Shown in pieces: positions 7,834 through 15,765 of a DNA stretch of 64,000 nucleotides. Source of the stretch: JBBDWR01 sp040902745 (GTDB taxonomy: Bacteria; Actinomycetota; UBA4738; HRBIN12); contig JBBDWR010000008.1 of the NCBI GenBank assembly GCA_040902745.1, positions 1 through 64,000 of the forward strand, given 5' to 3'. The translations under genes and the position numbers were made by a program. Positions within the stretch are counted from its first letter, which is position 1; each line of letters opens with the position of its first letter. The notes under the pieces are model-generated. The model was not told the origin of the DNA. It saw only the letters and a list, made by a program, of their open reading frames with translations, and did no database searches.

Positions 7834-8753
7834 CGCGCCATCCGGTCTCGCAGCGACACGATCTCCGCGCGAGCACGCAGGGCGGTCCACGCAAGCGGCA
7901 ACGTCGCGCGTCGCCACCCATCGGCTCGGTGCTTCGCGTAGTAGCGATAGATGCTCTGCGAGTGCATCAGGTGCGTCCTTCTCGAACGCCCCGTCGAAAC
8001 GCCCCCCGCGTGCAAGACCTCGACGGTCGGAGTGAACACGATCTTCCAACCCGCATCGCGAAGTCGGGTCGTGAGGTCGAGCTCCTCCGCATAGAGGAAA
8101 AACGATTCGTCGAACAACCCGACCTCCTCGACGGCCGTGCGGCGAACCAGCATGCACGATCCGGAGACCCAGTCGACTTCTCGCGAGGCGTTTCGGTCCC
8201 AGTCGGTCATCCGATACGCGCGCGAATACCGATTACCGGGAGCGAACGGCCCGAGGAACGCGTGACCGAGCGCTTCGGCCACGCTCGGGACCTTGCGGCC
8301 ACTGGCGTACATGGTCCCGTCCGGGTCGCGCACGAGCGGTCCGACGACGGCGGCGTCCGGCCGGGCCTGCCCCGCCGCGACCAGGTCGGCGAGCGTGCCC
8401 TCCCACAGCTCCACGTCGGGGTTCGGCAGGAACACCCAGGGTGCCGTGGTCTCGCGGATCCCCTGGTTCCACGCGACGGAGAGCCCTAGGTTGTCCGGGT
8501 TGGCGATCAGGCGCACCTCGGGGAACCGTTCGGCGGCCCGTTGGGCGCTCCCGTCACGTGAGGCATTGTCGATGACCAGCAGCTCCGTGCGCAGCCCGCC
8601 GGTTCTCGCGAGGAGCGTCTCGATACAGCGGAGGAGGTAGTCGCCCGCGTTGTAGTTGACGATGACGACAGAGAGATCGAGATCGACGGCATCCGAGGAC
8701 AACGGCTCCTGCGACGCGGCGCTTCGTGGACGGGAGGACATCGAGGTCGTCAC
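7830..8753 (-). CDS. GT2 family glycosyltransferase (rhamnosyltransferase-like)
   Basis: 307 residues with a GT-A fold. Near residue 28 is V-V-I-V-N-Y-N-A-G, followed by V-I-D-N-A-S-x-D-G-S and N-x-G-L-S-x-A-x-N-x-G. The N-P-D-V segment takes the place of the DXD motif, and later come V-S-G-S-C-M-L-V-R-R and D-E-S-F-F-L-Y-x-E-E-x-D-L. These are typical of cytoplasmic GT2 enzymes adding rhamnose or related sugars to lipid-linked glycans. Its place between the ABC exporter genes and a sugar-nucleotide pyrophosphorylase fits assembly of a cell-surface polysaccharide. The acceptor and sugar are not determined. ATG 8753 lies 6 bases after the stop of the next gene upstream. Confidence 0.9.
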   Translation of the reverse strand: MTTSMSSRPRSAASQEPLSSDAVDLDLSVVIVNYNAGDYLLRCIETLLARTGGLRTELLVIDNASRDGSAQRAAERFPEVRLIANPDNLGLSVAWNQGIRETTAPWVFLPNPDVELWEGTLADLVAAGQARPDAAVVGPLVRDPDGTMYASGRKVPSVAEALGHAFLGPFAPGNRYSRAYRMTDWDRNASREVDWVSGSCMLVRRTAVEEVGLFDESFFLYAEELDLTTRLRDAGWKIVFTPTVEVLHAGGVSTGRSRRTHLMHSQSIYRYYAKHRADGWRRATLPLAWTALRARAEIVSLRDRMAR

Positions 8754-8759
8754 CGTCCG

Positions 8760-9215
8760 TCAGTCGTGGGGCGTCTGGGAGACGAGGAAGATACCGAGCG
8801 CGATCGCCGCGACGCCGATCCAGCGCAGTCCCGGAACCTCGTCATGCAAGACGAACCGGTCGAAGAGCAGGATCAGGACATAGGTCAAGGCAGCGAACGG
8901 GTAAGCGAACGACAACGACGTGCGCGAGAGCACTGCGAGCCACACGACCGCCGAGATCCCGAACAGAACCAGACCGAGCCACACCGCCGGGGTGGTGACG
9001 ACTTCGCGGACGTGCCCGGAGTCGAAGGCGAGCGCGCCGGTGCTCTCCGTGACCTGGTTCATGCCGTGTTTCAGCGTGAGCTGCGCGACGGCGGCGAGCG
9101 TCACGGATACGAGGATCAGAGCGATCAGCATCAGACGGTTCCCTCTCTTGTCGTCATCGGTGGGCAGCGCGTCGGGGACGCGCGCGATCTCGGTATCGGA
9201 GCGGGTTCGAGCCAT
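8760..9215 (-). CDS. Small EamA/SMR-type four-helix membrane protein
   Basis: 151 residues. Four predicted membrane helices (about 28-48, 78-97, 103-121, 128-147) follow a charged 25-residue N-terminus. The pattern matches half-size drug/metabolite-transporter proteins such as the ArnE/ArnF flippase subunits: A-x-L-T-L-K in helix 1 and S-L-S-x-A-Y-P-x-x-A-L-T-Y in helix 3. In this polysaccharide locus a role in flipping an undecaprenyl-linked sugar, such as a donor for late glycan modification, is plausible but inferred. It lies 5 bases downstream of wzt. A second internal Met (about residue 29) is an alternative start. Confidence 0.75.
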   Translation of the reverse strand: MARTRSDTEIARVPDALPTDDDKRGNRLMLIALILVSVTLAAVAQLTLKHGMNQVTESTGALAFDSGHVREVVTTPAVWLGLVLFGISAVVWLAVLSRTSLSFAYPFAALTYVLILLFDRFVLHDEVPGLRWIGVAAIALGIFLVSQTPHD

Positions 9216-9220
9216 ACGCC

Positions 9221-10399
9221 TCAGAGGTCCTCCGCCTCGACCTCGACCCGGGCCACCATCTCCTCGCGTCGCTGCTGCGACTCGACGACCTCGAACCAGT
9301 AGCGCTGCGTCTGGACATGGTAGGCCTCGTGGGTGGCGGCAGATTCGAGGCCGACCGTGACCCAGTACCGCCCGGCCTCGAACGGCAGGTCCGGCACGCG
9401 GAAGCGCAACCGGCGCTTGCCCTCGATCCTGCCGAGGTCGATACCGGCCTCGGAGGTTCGCCCGATCGCGCGCATCAGGTTGGTCCCGTCATGGATCGCC
9501 ATCGACGCGTCCAGGTCGTCGACCGGCGAGTTGGCCCGGACCTCGACCTCGACGAGGAGATCTTCCTCCGGTGCGAAGGCCCCCTCGGTCGAACCGTCCT
9601 GACGGATCAGCTGTACGGACGAGACCTCGACCTGACGGGAGCCGTGCTCCGGGACGAAGTTCGGATCGCGCGAGAGGAGCACGTAGCGCATCTCGTGGAC
9701 GACCTCGTCGGGTGTACCCATCGCATGCACGTTGCCGTGGTCGAGCATCACCGCGCGGTCGCAGATCGCCCGTACCGTGTCGAGCGCGTGCGTGACGAGG
9801 ATGATCGTCCGCCCGTCCCGTTGGAAGCGACGCACGCGATCGAGACAGCGCTGCTGGAACGCCTCGTCCCCCACCGCGAGCACCTCGTCGATCAGGAGCA
9901 CCTCCGGATCCACGTGGACGGCTACGGCGAACCCGAGCCTGACCAGCATGCCGGAGGAGTAGAACTTCACCTGCGTCTGCATGAAGTCCGCCAGCTCGGC
10001 GAACTCCACGATGTCGCGGTACACGAGATCGGTGTCCTTGCGCGTCAACCCGAGGAACGAGGCGTTCAGGTAGACGTTCTCCTCCCCGGTGAGTTCGGGA
10101 TGGAACCCGGCTCCGAGCTCGAGCAGCGCCGCGAGCCGCCCGCGCTGGCGGACGACCCCGGCGGACGGACGCAGGATGCCGGCGATGACCTTGAGCAGGG
10201 TGGTCTTCCCCGATCCGTTGTGGCCGATCAGCCCGAGGGATTCCCCTTCTTGGATGTCGAAGGACACATCGCGCAACGCCCAGAAGTCCTGGGCCCGCGA
10301 GTGCGAGGACAACACCCGCGCCTTGAGGGACGAGGGCTTCTCCTTGTACAAGCGGAAGCGCTTGCTGACGCCGTCCACCTGGATCGCCACAGCGGTCAT
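9221..10399 (-). CDS. wzt: Polysaccharide ABC exporter ATP-binding subunit with C-terminal Wzt domain
   Basis: 392 residues. The Walker A is GHNGSGKT (59-66). The ABC signature is the Wzt/TagH variant Y-S-S-G-M (147-151), and the Walker B ends in D171-E172. Residues about 250-392 form an extra beta-rich domain as in Wzt, which reads the modified non-reducing end of the glycan before export. The start is placed at ATG 10397-10399 after GAGGAG; an upstream in-frame ATG (10426) lies inside wzm and lacks homology. It pairs with the permease gene 4 bases upstream. Together they move an undecaprenyl-linked polymer across the membrane. Confidence 0.93.
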   Translation of the reverse strand: MTAVAIQVDGVSKRFRLYKEKPSSLKARVLSSHSRAQDFWALRDVSFDIQEGESLGLIGHNGSGKTTLLKVIAGILRPSAGVVRQRGRLAALLELGAGFHPELTGEENVYLNASFLGLTRKDTDLVYRDIVEFAELADFMQTQVKFYSSGMLVRLGFAVAVHVDPEVLLIDEVLAVGDEAFQQRCLDRVRRFQRDGRTIILVTHALDTVRAICDRAVMLDHGNVHAMGTPDEVVHEMRYVLLSRDPNFVPEHGSRQVEVSSVQLIRQDGSTEGAFAPEEDLLVEVEVRANSPVDDLDASMAIHDGTNLMRAIGRTSEAGIDLGRIEGKRRLRFRVPDLPFEAGRYWVTVGLESAATHEAYHVQTQRYWFEVVESQQRREEMVARVEVEAEDL

Positions 10400-10403
10400 C
10401 GCC

Positions 10404-11309
10404 TCACAGCTCCTCCGCGAAGTCACCGGACATCCGGAAGAACAACCGCCAGGTGAACCAGAGCAGCACGGAAGCGGCCGTGAGCACGACCAGCAGCGCG
10501 AGGGCGACTTCGGACACGCTCCAGTCGAACAACACCTGCTGGCGGACGCCGTCGACGACCGGGGCGGGATCGCCGTATAGCGCGCGCTGGAACCCCTGGA
10601 TCACGATCGCCATCGGGTTGAGCACGTACAGCCAGAACGACCGGCCGTCGAGCACCGAGGAACCCTGCAGCTTCTGCTGAACGAACCCGCTCGAGTAGAC
10701 GATCGGCGTCAGCCAGAACCACACGAGCAACCCGATCCCGATCAGGTGCTGCACGTCGCGGTAGCGCACGTTCAGCGCCGACGCCCACATCGTGATGCCC
10801 GTGGTGAACACGATCAGGGTCACGATCGCCAGCGGCAACAGCGCGACCGCCGGCCAGGACAGCCCCGTGCCCGTCGCGAGCATGAACAGCAGGAGCACAA
10901 CGGTCTGCAGGACGTAGTCGACGAGGGCCACGCCGATCGACGAGAGGGGCAGGATCTCCCGCGGGAAGTAGACCTTCTTCACGAGGTTCGCGTTGTCGAT
11001 CACCGACGTCGAACCCGTCTGCAGCGAGGTCGACAGCACGTTCCAAGCCAGCAGTCCCGACAACAGGTAGACGGGGAAATTGGGCATCGTGTTGCCGAGC
11101 ATCACGCCGACGAAGGAGAAGACGCCCAGGAACACGACAGGGTTGAGCAGCGACCAGACCGCGCCGAGCACGGAGGCCGTGTACTTGACCTTGAGCTCCT
11201 TGCGGATCAGGTTCAGCAGGATCTCGCGGTAGTCCGCGAGTTCCCGCAGCCGTCCCAGCCGCAGGTGCGGAGATTCAGAGGTCCGTTCGACCAGGTCTGC
11301 GGTCCCGAT
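10404..11309 (-). CDS. wzm: Polysaccharide ABC exporter permease (Wzm/TagG type), start codon unusual
   Basis: About 301 residues, ABC-2 type permease with six hydrophobic segments. The amphipathic start L-I-x-K-E-L-K-V-K-Y and the following L-G-x-x-W-S-L-L-N-P are characteristic of TagG/Wzm. No ATG or GTG precedes the conserved region. The only listed-type start is a TTG at 11403-11405, upstream of a TAGACT promoter-like hexamer and without a ribosome binding site. A strong GGAGGAGG sits 9 bases before an in-frame ATC (11307-11309), which I use here. A CTG at 11292-11294 is another option. The family and its wzt partner are certain; the 5' end is not. Confidence 0.8.
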   Translation of the reverse strand: MGTADLVERTSESPHLRLGRLRELADYREILLNLIRKELKVKYTASVLGAVWSLLNPVVFLGVFSFVGVMLGNTMPNFPVYLLSGLLAWNVLSTSLQTGSTSVIDNANLVKKVYFPREILPLSSIGVALVDYVLQTVVLLLFMLATGTGLSWPAVALLPLAIVTLIVFTTGITMWASALNVRYRDVQHLIGIGLLVWFWLTPIVYSSGFVQQKLQGSSVLDGRSFWLYVLNPMAIVIQGFQRALYGDPAPVVDGVRQQVLFDWSVSEVALALLVVLTAASVLLWFTWRLFFRMSGDFAEEL

Positions 11310-11369
11310 AGGGGGTGCCCTCCTCCGCCGGTGTTTCCCGGCCGGATCAGACGCGACGGCCGGGAGGAA

Positions 11370-11385
11370 CCCGCTGGTGAGCGGG
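11370..11385. repeat. Hairpin in wzm leader
   Basis: CCCGCT and AGCGGG are perfectly complementary with a GGTG loop. It lies just downstream of the TAGACT hexamer at 11396-11401 and before the wzm ribosome binding site, so it would be part of the 5' leader of wzm-wzt mRNA. It could also slow read-through from the upstream gene. Confidence 0.4.
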
Positions 11386-11395
11386 CATCCGGGCG

Positions 11396-11401
11396 AGTCT
11401 A
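11396..11401 (-). promoter_or_regulatory. -10-like TAGACT before wzm
   Basis: The minus-strand TAGACT lies between the glycosyltransferase stop (11432) and wzm. The same hexamer precedes other genes in this window at short distance. If used, transcription starts near 11390, which rules out the TTG at 11405 as the wzm start. Confidence 0.4.
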
Positions 11402-11431
11402 GCAATCGGACCGGCGCGGCCGGCCCGGGCG

Positions 11432-12784
11432 CTATGGCGTTCGCGTGAATTCCTCGAGCGCCTCCGCGTAGGACACCCCGAACCCCTCGTCCCGAACGAG
11501 GTCGTCGTCCACGCCGACGTCGGCGAGCGCCCCACCCCAGCGAGCCATGGCGACCCGGGCCGGATCCCCCGTGAGCTCGAGGGTGGCCTCGATCGCGTCT
11601 TGGTAGCCGCGCGCGGTCGCCTCCCCCTCGGCGAGGGCGCGCATGTGGTCGGCCGCGGCCGCTCCCATGCTGCGGCGCCGATGCTCATCGCGCGTCAGCT
11701 CCCCGAGCACGGCCGCGAGTTCGTCGACATCGGGAGGACCCGGCGCGACCCGTGCGACGAACGCGTCGGGAACGTCGAGGTAGGTCCCGGTCGCACTGAC
11801 CACGGCGGGACGTCCCGCCTGCATCGCCCTCGCGAGCGTGCCGCTCACCTCGCCGCGGTGGGGGAAGCGCAGATCCACGACGACATCGCTCGCCCGCAGC
11901 CAGCCTCGGAAGTCATCGTCGCTCACGTCGGGCGCCACCACGATCCGGTCGGCGATGCCCGAGCGCTGCACCAGCTCCTGCACGTCGTAGCCCGTGATCG
12001 ACCGGCCGACGAGTGCGAGATGCACACTCGGATCCAACGTCGCGACGGCGGCGATCACCGCACCGAGCTGCTTCGCCTCGTTGAGGTCGCCCAGCGCCCC
12101 GATCACCGTGCGCGCGCCCGCCGACTCGAGCGGCGCGCGCAATCCGGCGGCGATCCCCTCGGCCCGCTGCATCGCAGCAGGCGACTCCACAACAGGATGC
12201 GGGACCACGGTGATCGGCGTGCGACACCCGATCTCCTCCAGGTACCGCTTGCAGAACGCGGAGTGCACGACGATGCCACGGGCGCGCCGGACGACGTGGC
12301 CGCACCATGGATCGCGCAGCGGTTCGTTGCGCAGCACATCGGGCGAGTGGAGCCGGGGCCGCAGCAACGCGGCCTCGCGCTCGGCGACGAACCCCAGCGG
12401 ATCCCCGGCGACGACCATGCCGCGGACGAAATCGTCCAGGGCGAGGTCGTGGAGCACGACGAGACCGGGCGCCTGACACGCGTACCGATAGATGTCGCGG
12501 TGGAACTCGACGTTGTTGCCGAGCTGGTAGATCCCCAGTCGATACCACGGCACGAGCCCCTCATGCTTGGGCTCGATCGGCCACACGATGTCCATGTCGT
12601 GGCGCTGCGTGAACCCGACCCGCTCGAGCCCGGCGAGCACGGCGGCGGAATAGGTAGCGATGCCGGTTGGTGCGGGGGGCAGTGGGGAGAAGAACCCGAG
12701 TCTCGGGTGCATCCGGGCATCCCAGACGCGGCGCTGCCGGTACCGCTTGCGCGCGCGACCGAGCGAGGAGCGGACGGCTCCCAT
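11432..12784 (-). CDS. GT4 family glycosyltransferase
   Basis: 450 residues. The start M-G-A-V is taken at 12782-12784, overlapping the previous stop by one base (TGATG). The N-terminal GT-B half has G-F-F-S-P-L-P-P-A-P-T-G-I-A-T-Y-S, the donor-side loop of retaining GT4 enzymes. The C-terminal half has V-I-G-A-L-G-D-L-N-E-A-K, V-A-P-D-V-S-D-D-D-F and L-R-F-P-H-R-G-E-x-S-G-T-L. This last is close to glycosyltransferases of large actinobacterial and other exopolysaccharide loci. A C-terminal tail of about 60 residues goes beyond the fold. The upstream open frame to 13921 is a shadow of the neighbouring gene. The sugar is unknown. Confidence 0.88.
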   Translation of the reverse strand: MGAVRSSLGRARKRYRQRRVWDARMHPRLGFFSPLPPAPTGIATYSAAVLAGLERVGFTQRHDMDIVWPIEPKHEGLVPWYRLGIYQLGNNVEFHRDIYRYACQAPGLVVLHDLALDDFVRGMVVAGDPLGFVAEREAALLRPRLHSPDVLRNEPLRDPWCGHVVRRARGIVVHSAFCKRYLEEIGCRTPITVVPHPVVESPAAMQRAEGIAAGLRAPLESAGARTVIGALGDLNEAKQLGAVIAAVATLDPSVHLALVGRSITGYDVQELVQRSGIADRIVVAPDVSDDDFRGWLRASDVVVDLRFPHRGEVSGTLARAMQAGRPAVVSATGTYLDVPDAFVARVAPGPPDVDELAAVLGELTRDEHRRRSMGAAAADHMRALAEGEATARGYQDAIEATLELTGDPARVAMARWGGALADVGVDDDLVRDEGFGVSYAEALEEFTRTP

Positions 12785-13833
12785 CAGTCGAGGAGCCGGG
12801 TGACGACCTCCGGCCAGGTCGGAACCTTCTCGCGCACGAGCGCGTTGCCGGCAGCGCCGAAACGCGGAGCGAGATCGCGGTCGGCCGCGAGCCGATCGAT
12901 CGCCGCGCCGATCGATCGCGGATCGGGTTCGCTGACCAAGCCCGTCTCGCCGTCCGTGACGAACTCGAGCGGCCCCCCGGCGTCGGTAAGCGTGATCACC
13001 GGTCGCGACGCCGCGAATCCTTCGATCGTCACGTAACCGTAGTCCTCGTCGTAGGGCCCGAAGTACACGCCCAATGCGCCGAGGAACAGCTCGTGGAGCC
13101 GTTCGTCGGGCGGCCCGACCTCGAACCGCACCCGATCGGAGACACCGAGGTCGTCTGCCTTCTTGCGCAGCATCGCCTCGTCCGGCCCGCGCCCCACCAG
13201 CACCAGCTTGACGCCGCTGGTCGAGTGGCGCATCCCCTCGATCACGAGTGATTGACGCTTCAGGGGCTCGAAACGGCTCGGGAACACGAGATAGTCGCCG
13301 TAGTCGCCCGGTGCCATCCCCAGCAGAGCTTCGGCGATCGGCGACGGATGGTAGAGCGGCTCGGAGCCCATCCGCAGCGCGTTCCAGAGCCGGTCCGCCG
13401 TGTTGCGCGCGTTGGTGAACACCCGCTTCGCCTCGCCGAGCGCGATGCGATCGGCCTGCCAGATCATGTCGCGCACCCTCGGTCCTTCGGCCTGCCGCGA
13501 AAGATCGGCGAACTCCGGGTGGTCCCACAGCTCGTACGCGGACCGATGTTGGTGGATCAGCCACACGATCTTGCGTTCGTGCTTGATCAGGTAGGAGGGG
13601 AACTTCAGCGCGATCACCGCGTCGATCTTGAGTCCGTTGGACTCGGACAGATCCAGCGAGCGCCACACCGCCATGTGATGGGCGAGTTCGCTCGCCGGGT
13701 ACCACTTGCCCGCGACCGAGACTTCTTCCGCCTCGTGACCCGCCTCGCCGAGGGCCCGCACGAGCGCCTCGGTATGGGTCTCCGCGCCGCCACGGACGAA
13801 CGGGGTCTGGGGATGGACGACCGCGACCCGCAT
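12784..13833 (-). CDS. GT4 family glycosyltransferase
   Basis: 349 residues. It starts M-R-V-A-V-V-H-P-Q-T-P-F-V-R-G-G-A-E with the glycine-rich loop of GT-B enzymes. The C-terminal half has F-P-S-R-F-E-P-L-K-R-Q, G-R-G-P-D-E, and then G-P-Y-D-E-D-Y-G-Y-V-T-I-E-G-F-A-x-x-R-P-V-I. This is the E-x7-E-type nucleotide-sugar site, here with the second acidic residue shifted. Start and stop codons overlap both neighbours by one base (TGATG), so three genes are translationally coupled. The role is addition of one sugar in surface polysaccharide assembly; the donor is not predictable. Confidence 0.9.
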   Translation of the reverse strand: MRVAVVHPQTPFVRGGAETHTEALVRALGEAGHEAEEVSVAGKWYPASELAHHMAVWRSLDLSESNGLKIDAVIALKFPSYLIKHERKIVWLIHQHRSAYELWDHPEFADLSRQAEGPRVRDMIWQADRIALGEAKRVFTNARNTADRLWNALRMGSEPLYHPSPIAEALLGMAPGDYGDYLVFPSRFEPLKRQSLVIEGMRHSTSGVKLVLVGRGPDEAMLRKKADDLGVSDRVRFEVGPPDERLHELFLGALGVYFGPYDEDYGYVTIEGFAASRPVITLTDAGGPLEFVTDGETGLVSEPDPRSIGAAIDRLAADRDLAPRFGAAGNALVREKVPTWPEVVTRLLD

Positions 13834-14267
13834 CAGCGACTCGCTCCCCGATCCCGATCGGTGCGCGCGGAGGCGGCGCCGTCCGCCTCGCGCCGCTCGA
13901 CCTCGGCGCGGAGCTGGACAACTTCGGCTTCGGCCGCCTGGAGTCGTTCGGCGAGTTGTGTTGTCAGTTCGGCGTGGTCTGCCAGCAGCCGGTCGTAGCG
14001 CCAGCTCACGGGGCGCAGGAACCGGAACACCCGCAGCTTCAACTGCCGGCGCCATCGCGAGACCGACGCGAGGTTCGGCTCACCACGCGGGATGACCTCC
14101 TGCTCGTCGGCGCGCATCAGCGCGGAGAAGTCGTGCAGGGCGTCTCGCACCCGTTGCGTGTCCAACCGACCGAGCGGCGTAGCGTCCTGTGCCCAGTACA
14201 GCTCGCGCAGCAGCGCTTCGCGGGCGGCGTCCGTCGTGTCGGTCTTCGGGGTATCTGCGCTGCTCAT
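13833..14267 (-). CDS. Small coiled-coil protein of the polysaccharide locus
   Basis: 144 residues with no recognised enzyme motif. The N-terminal part is acidic and polar and contains E-L-Y-W-A-Q-D (about 27-33). A basic amphipathic stretch L-K-L-R-V-F-R-F-L-R-P-V-S-W-R-Y-D follows, then a heptad-rich coiled coil (about 98-135) with many Ala, Glu and Leu. Similar short proteins with an amphipathic segment and coiled coil precede glycosyltransferases in other actinobacterial glycan loci, possibly as membrane-surface scaffolds; this role is inference. The start is ATG 14265-14267, with TACGCT 10 bases upstream and one-base overlap with the downstream glycosyltransferase. Confidence 0.7.
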   Translation of the reverse strand: MSSADTPKTDTTDAAREALLRELYWAQDATPLGRLDTQRVRDALHDFSALMRADEQEVIPRGEPNLASVSRWRRQLKLRVFRFLRPVSWRYDRLLADHAELTTQLAERLQAAEAEVVQLRAEVERREADGAASARTDRDRGASR

Positions 14268-14341
14268 CGGCGTCAGGAGCGTAGCATCCGCACCTGCGCG
14301 AACCGCGCGGCGCGCCGTCGTCGTCCGTTCGTTACCGGGGC

Positions 14342-15733
14342 TCACGCGGGGTCGGGGGGGGGGGGCGCCCAGGTCGCCCCCTTGCAATCGTCGCGCAGGG
14401 GCAGCGGGGTCGGTTCGCGGGGCTGCTGGGTGAAGTCGAAGTTGTAGGCCATGTTGGACGCCCACCGGTCACGCTGGGTGAGTTGGCGCAACCCCCAGTT
14501 GTCTTCGATGAACCGCAGGATGCTGGAGAACTCCGCGAGCCGGTGATCGATCGCGCCCTGCTCGGCGTAGGGGGAGATCGTCAGCGTGGGGACCCGGATC
14601 CCGTATCCGAACCGGTCCACGCGCTTCGGGGCGACGTGATCGTAGAACCCGCCGAAGTCGTCCCACGTGACGAAGATCGCGGTGCTCTTCCACATCGGCG
14701 AAGCCATGATCGCGTTGACGACCTCGGTGGTCCAGTTCTCCCCGTGGCAGAAGTTGTACTCGGGGTGTTCGGAGAGTTCGAAGCGTGGGGTGATCCACGT
14801 GACGGCAGGGAGCCGATCCTGCTCGATGTCGCGCACGATGTCGTCCACGGGACGGTTGTAGCGCTGCCACAGCTGCGGATCGTTGCGGTAGCGCTCGATC
14901 GCCGAATAGGCGCTCCAGATGTATCCGAGCTGGGTGTTCGTGGCCGCGTAGTAGGACCAAGGGATCTGCTTCTTGCGCAGCAGATCACCGAGAGTGGTGA
15001 AGTCGAAACACGGGTCGACCTTGACTAGCTCGCCCTCGGGGCCGACGACCTCGACGTAGGAGCCCGGTTCGGCGATGTCGCATCCCCATGACTTGGCGAA
15101 GCCCTGCTCCTGCATCCGCCGCAGCGACTCGAACGGCTGCCAGGCGTTGTCGAGCGCGCCACCGGACTGCCCGGCGATCGTATAGAGGTGGTTGGGGAAC
15201 GAGGGCCCGATGTGCGAGGCGAAGAAGTTGTCGGAGAGCACGTAGTCCTCGGCCATCCTCCAGTAGTTCGGCATCGTCGCGCGGCTGAACCGCGTGAAGG
15301 CATAGCGGTCGGCGTACTCCGACTGGTTGAAGCCATCCATCTTGCCGTCGTTGATCGATGCGACATTGCAGTTGTAGCAGTGCGGCAGGTCGTGAGCCCG
15401 CTGATCCTCGGCAGGCGTCAACGGACGCCGTTCGCCGTGGTCGTTGCCGAACCGCACCCCGCGAGCGCCGGGGAACGCGCCGAACAGGTGGTCGAAGCTG
15501 CGGTTCTCCTTGATCAGGAACACGACGTGTTTGATCGGCCACTTGGTGTCGATCGCGTCGACGTCCGCCGCGGCTGGCAAAGGCGCCGATACGCGACCGG
15601 GGTCTGGCTCACTCACCGGCGTTGACTGGGCTTCGGCGGCACCGACCGAGGCGATCGCCGCGACGACCGCGCACAGAACGAGCAGGGCTGCGGCGGCAAC
15701 GAGGGCACGGGGATGGATCGGCAGGGTCGTCAT
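14342..15733 (-). CDS. Secreted phosphoesterase (phospholipase C / acid phosphatase superfamily)
   Basis: 463 residues. A signal peptide (about 1-34, cleavage near A-E-A) leads an alkaline-phosphatase-like phosphoesterase domain (PF04185 type). Visible motifs are I-K-E-N-R-S-F-D-H-L-F-G, S-H-I-G-P-S-F-P-N-H-L-Y, W-I-T-P-R-F and W-D-D-F-G-G-F-Y-D-H-V-A-P, which carry the expected metal and catalytic residues. The enzyme likely cleaves phosphodiester or phosphomonoester bonds outside the membrane; the substrate is unknown. The start is ATG 15731-15733, with TATCCT 12 bases upstream. The last codons cross a run of 12 C on the coding strand (Pro-rich tail), a possible slippage site. It sits inside the polysaccharide locus. 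Confidence 0.9.
   Translation of the reverse strand: MTTLPIHPRALVAAAALLVLCAVVAAIASVGAAEAQSTPVSEPDPGRVSAPLPAAADVDAIDTKWPIKHVVFLIKENRSFDHLFGAFPGARGVRFGNDHGERRPLTPAEDQRAHDLPHCYNCNVASINDGKMDGFNQSEYADRYAFTRFSRATMPNYWRMAEDYVLSDNFFASHIGPSFPNHLYTIAGQSGGALDNAWQPFESLRRMQEQGFAKSWGCDIAEPGSYVEVVGPEGELVKVDPCFDFTTLGDLLRKKQIPWSYYAATNTQLGYIWSAYSAIERYRNDPQLWQRYNRPVDDIVRDIEQDRLPAVTWITPRFELSEHPEYNFCHGENWTTEVVNAIMASPMWKSTAIFVTWDDFGGFYDHVAPKRVDRFGYGIRVPTLTISPYAEQGAIDHRLAEFSSILRFIEDNWGLRQLTQRDRWASNMAYNFDFTQQPREPTPLPLRDDCKGATWAPPPPDPA
14354..14365. repeat. Homopolymer (G)12
   Basis: Twelve consecutive G on the plus strand encode the Pro-rich C-terminal tail of the minus-strand phosphoesterase. It is the longest homopolymer I noticed in the window. 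Slippage would change only the last few residues and the stop. Confidence 0.8.
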
Positions 15734-15745
15734 CGGGGCCCGCAA

Positions 15746-15751
15746 AGGATA
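15746..15751 (-). promoter_or_regulatory. -10-like TATCCT before the phosphoesterase
   Basis: The minus-strand TATCCT lies 12 bases before ATG 15733, in the 32-base gap after rmlD. No Shine-Dalgarno is seen, so a very short leader is implied. Confidence 0.4.
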
Positions 15752-15765
15752 CCGGCCCCCTCCGG

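Noticed and set aside
12785..13921. N-terminal extension of the GT4 gene at 11432 to 829 residues
   Set aside because: The extension overlaps the neighbouring glycosyltransferase in another frame; homology starts at 12784 with a TGATG overlap.
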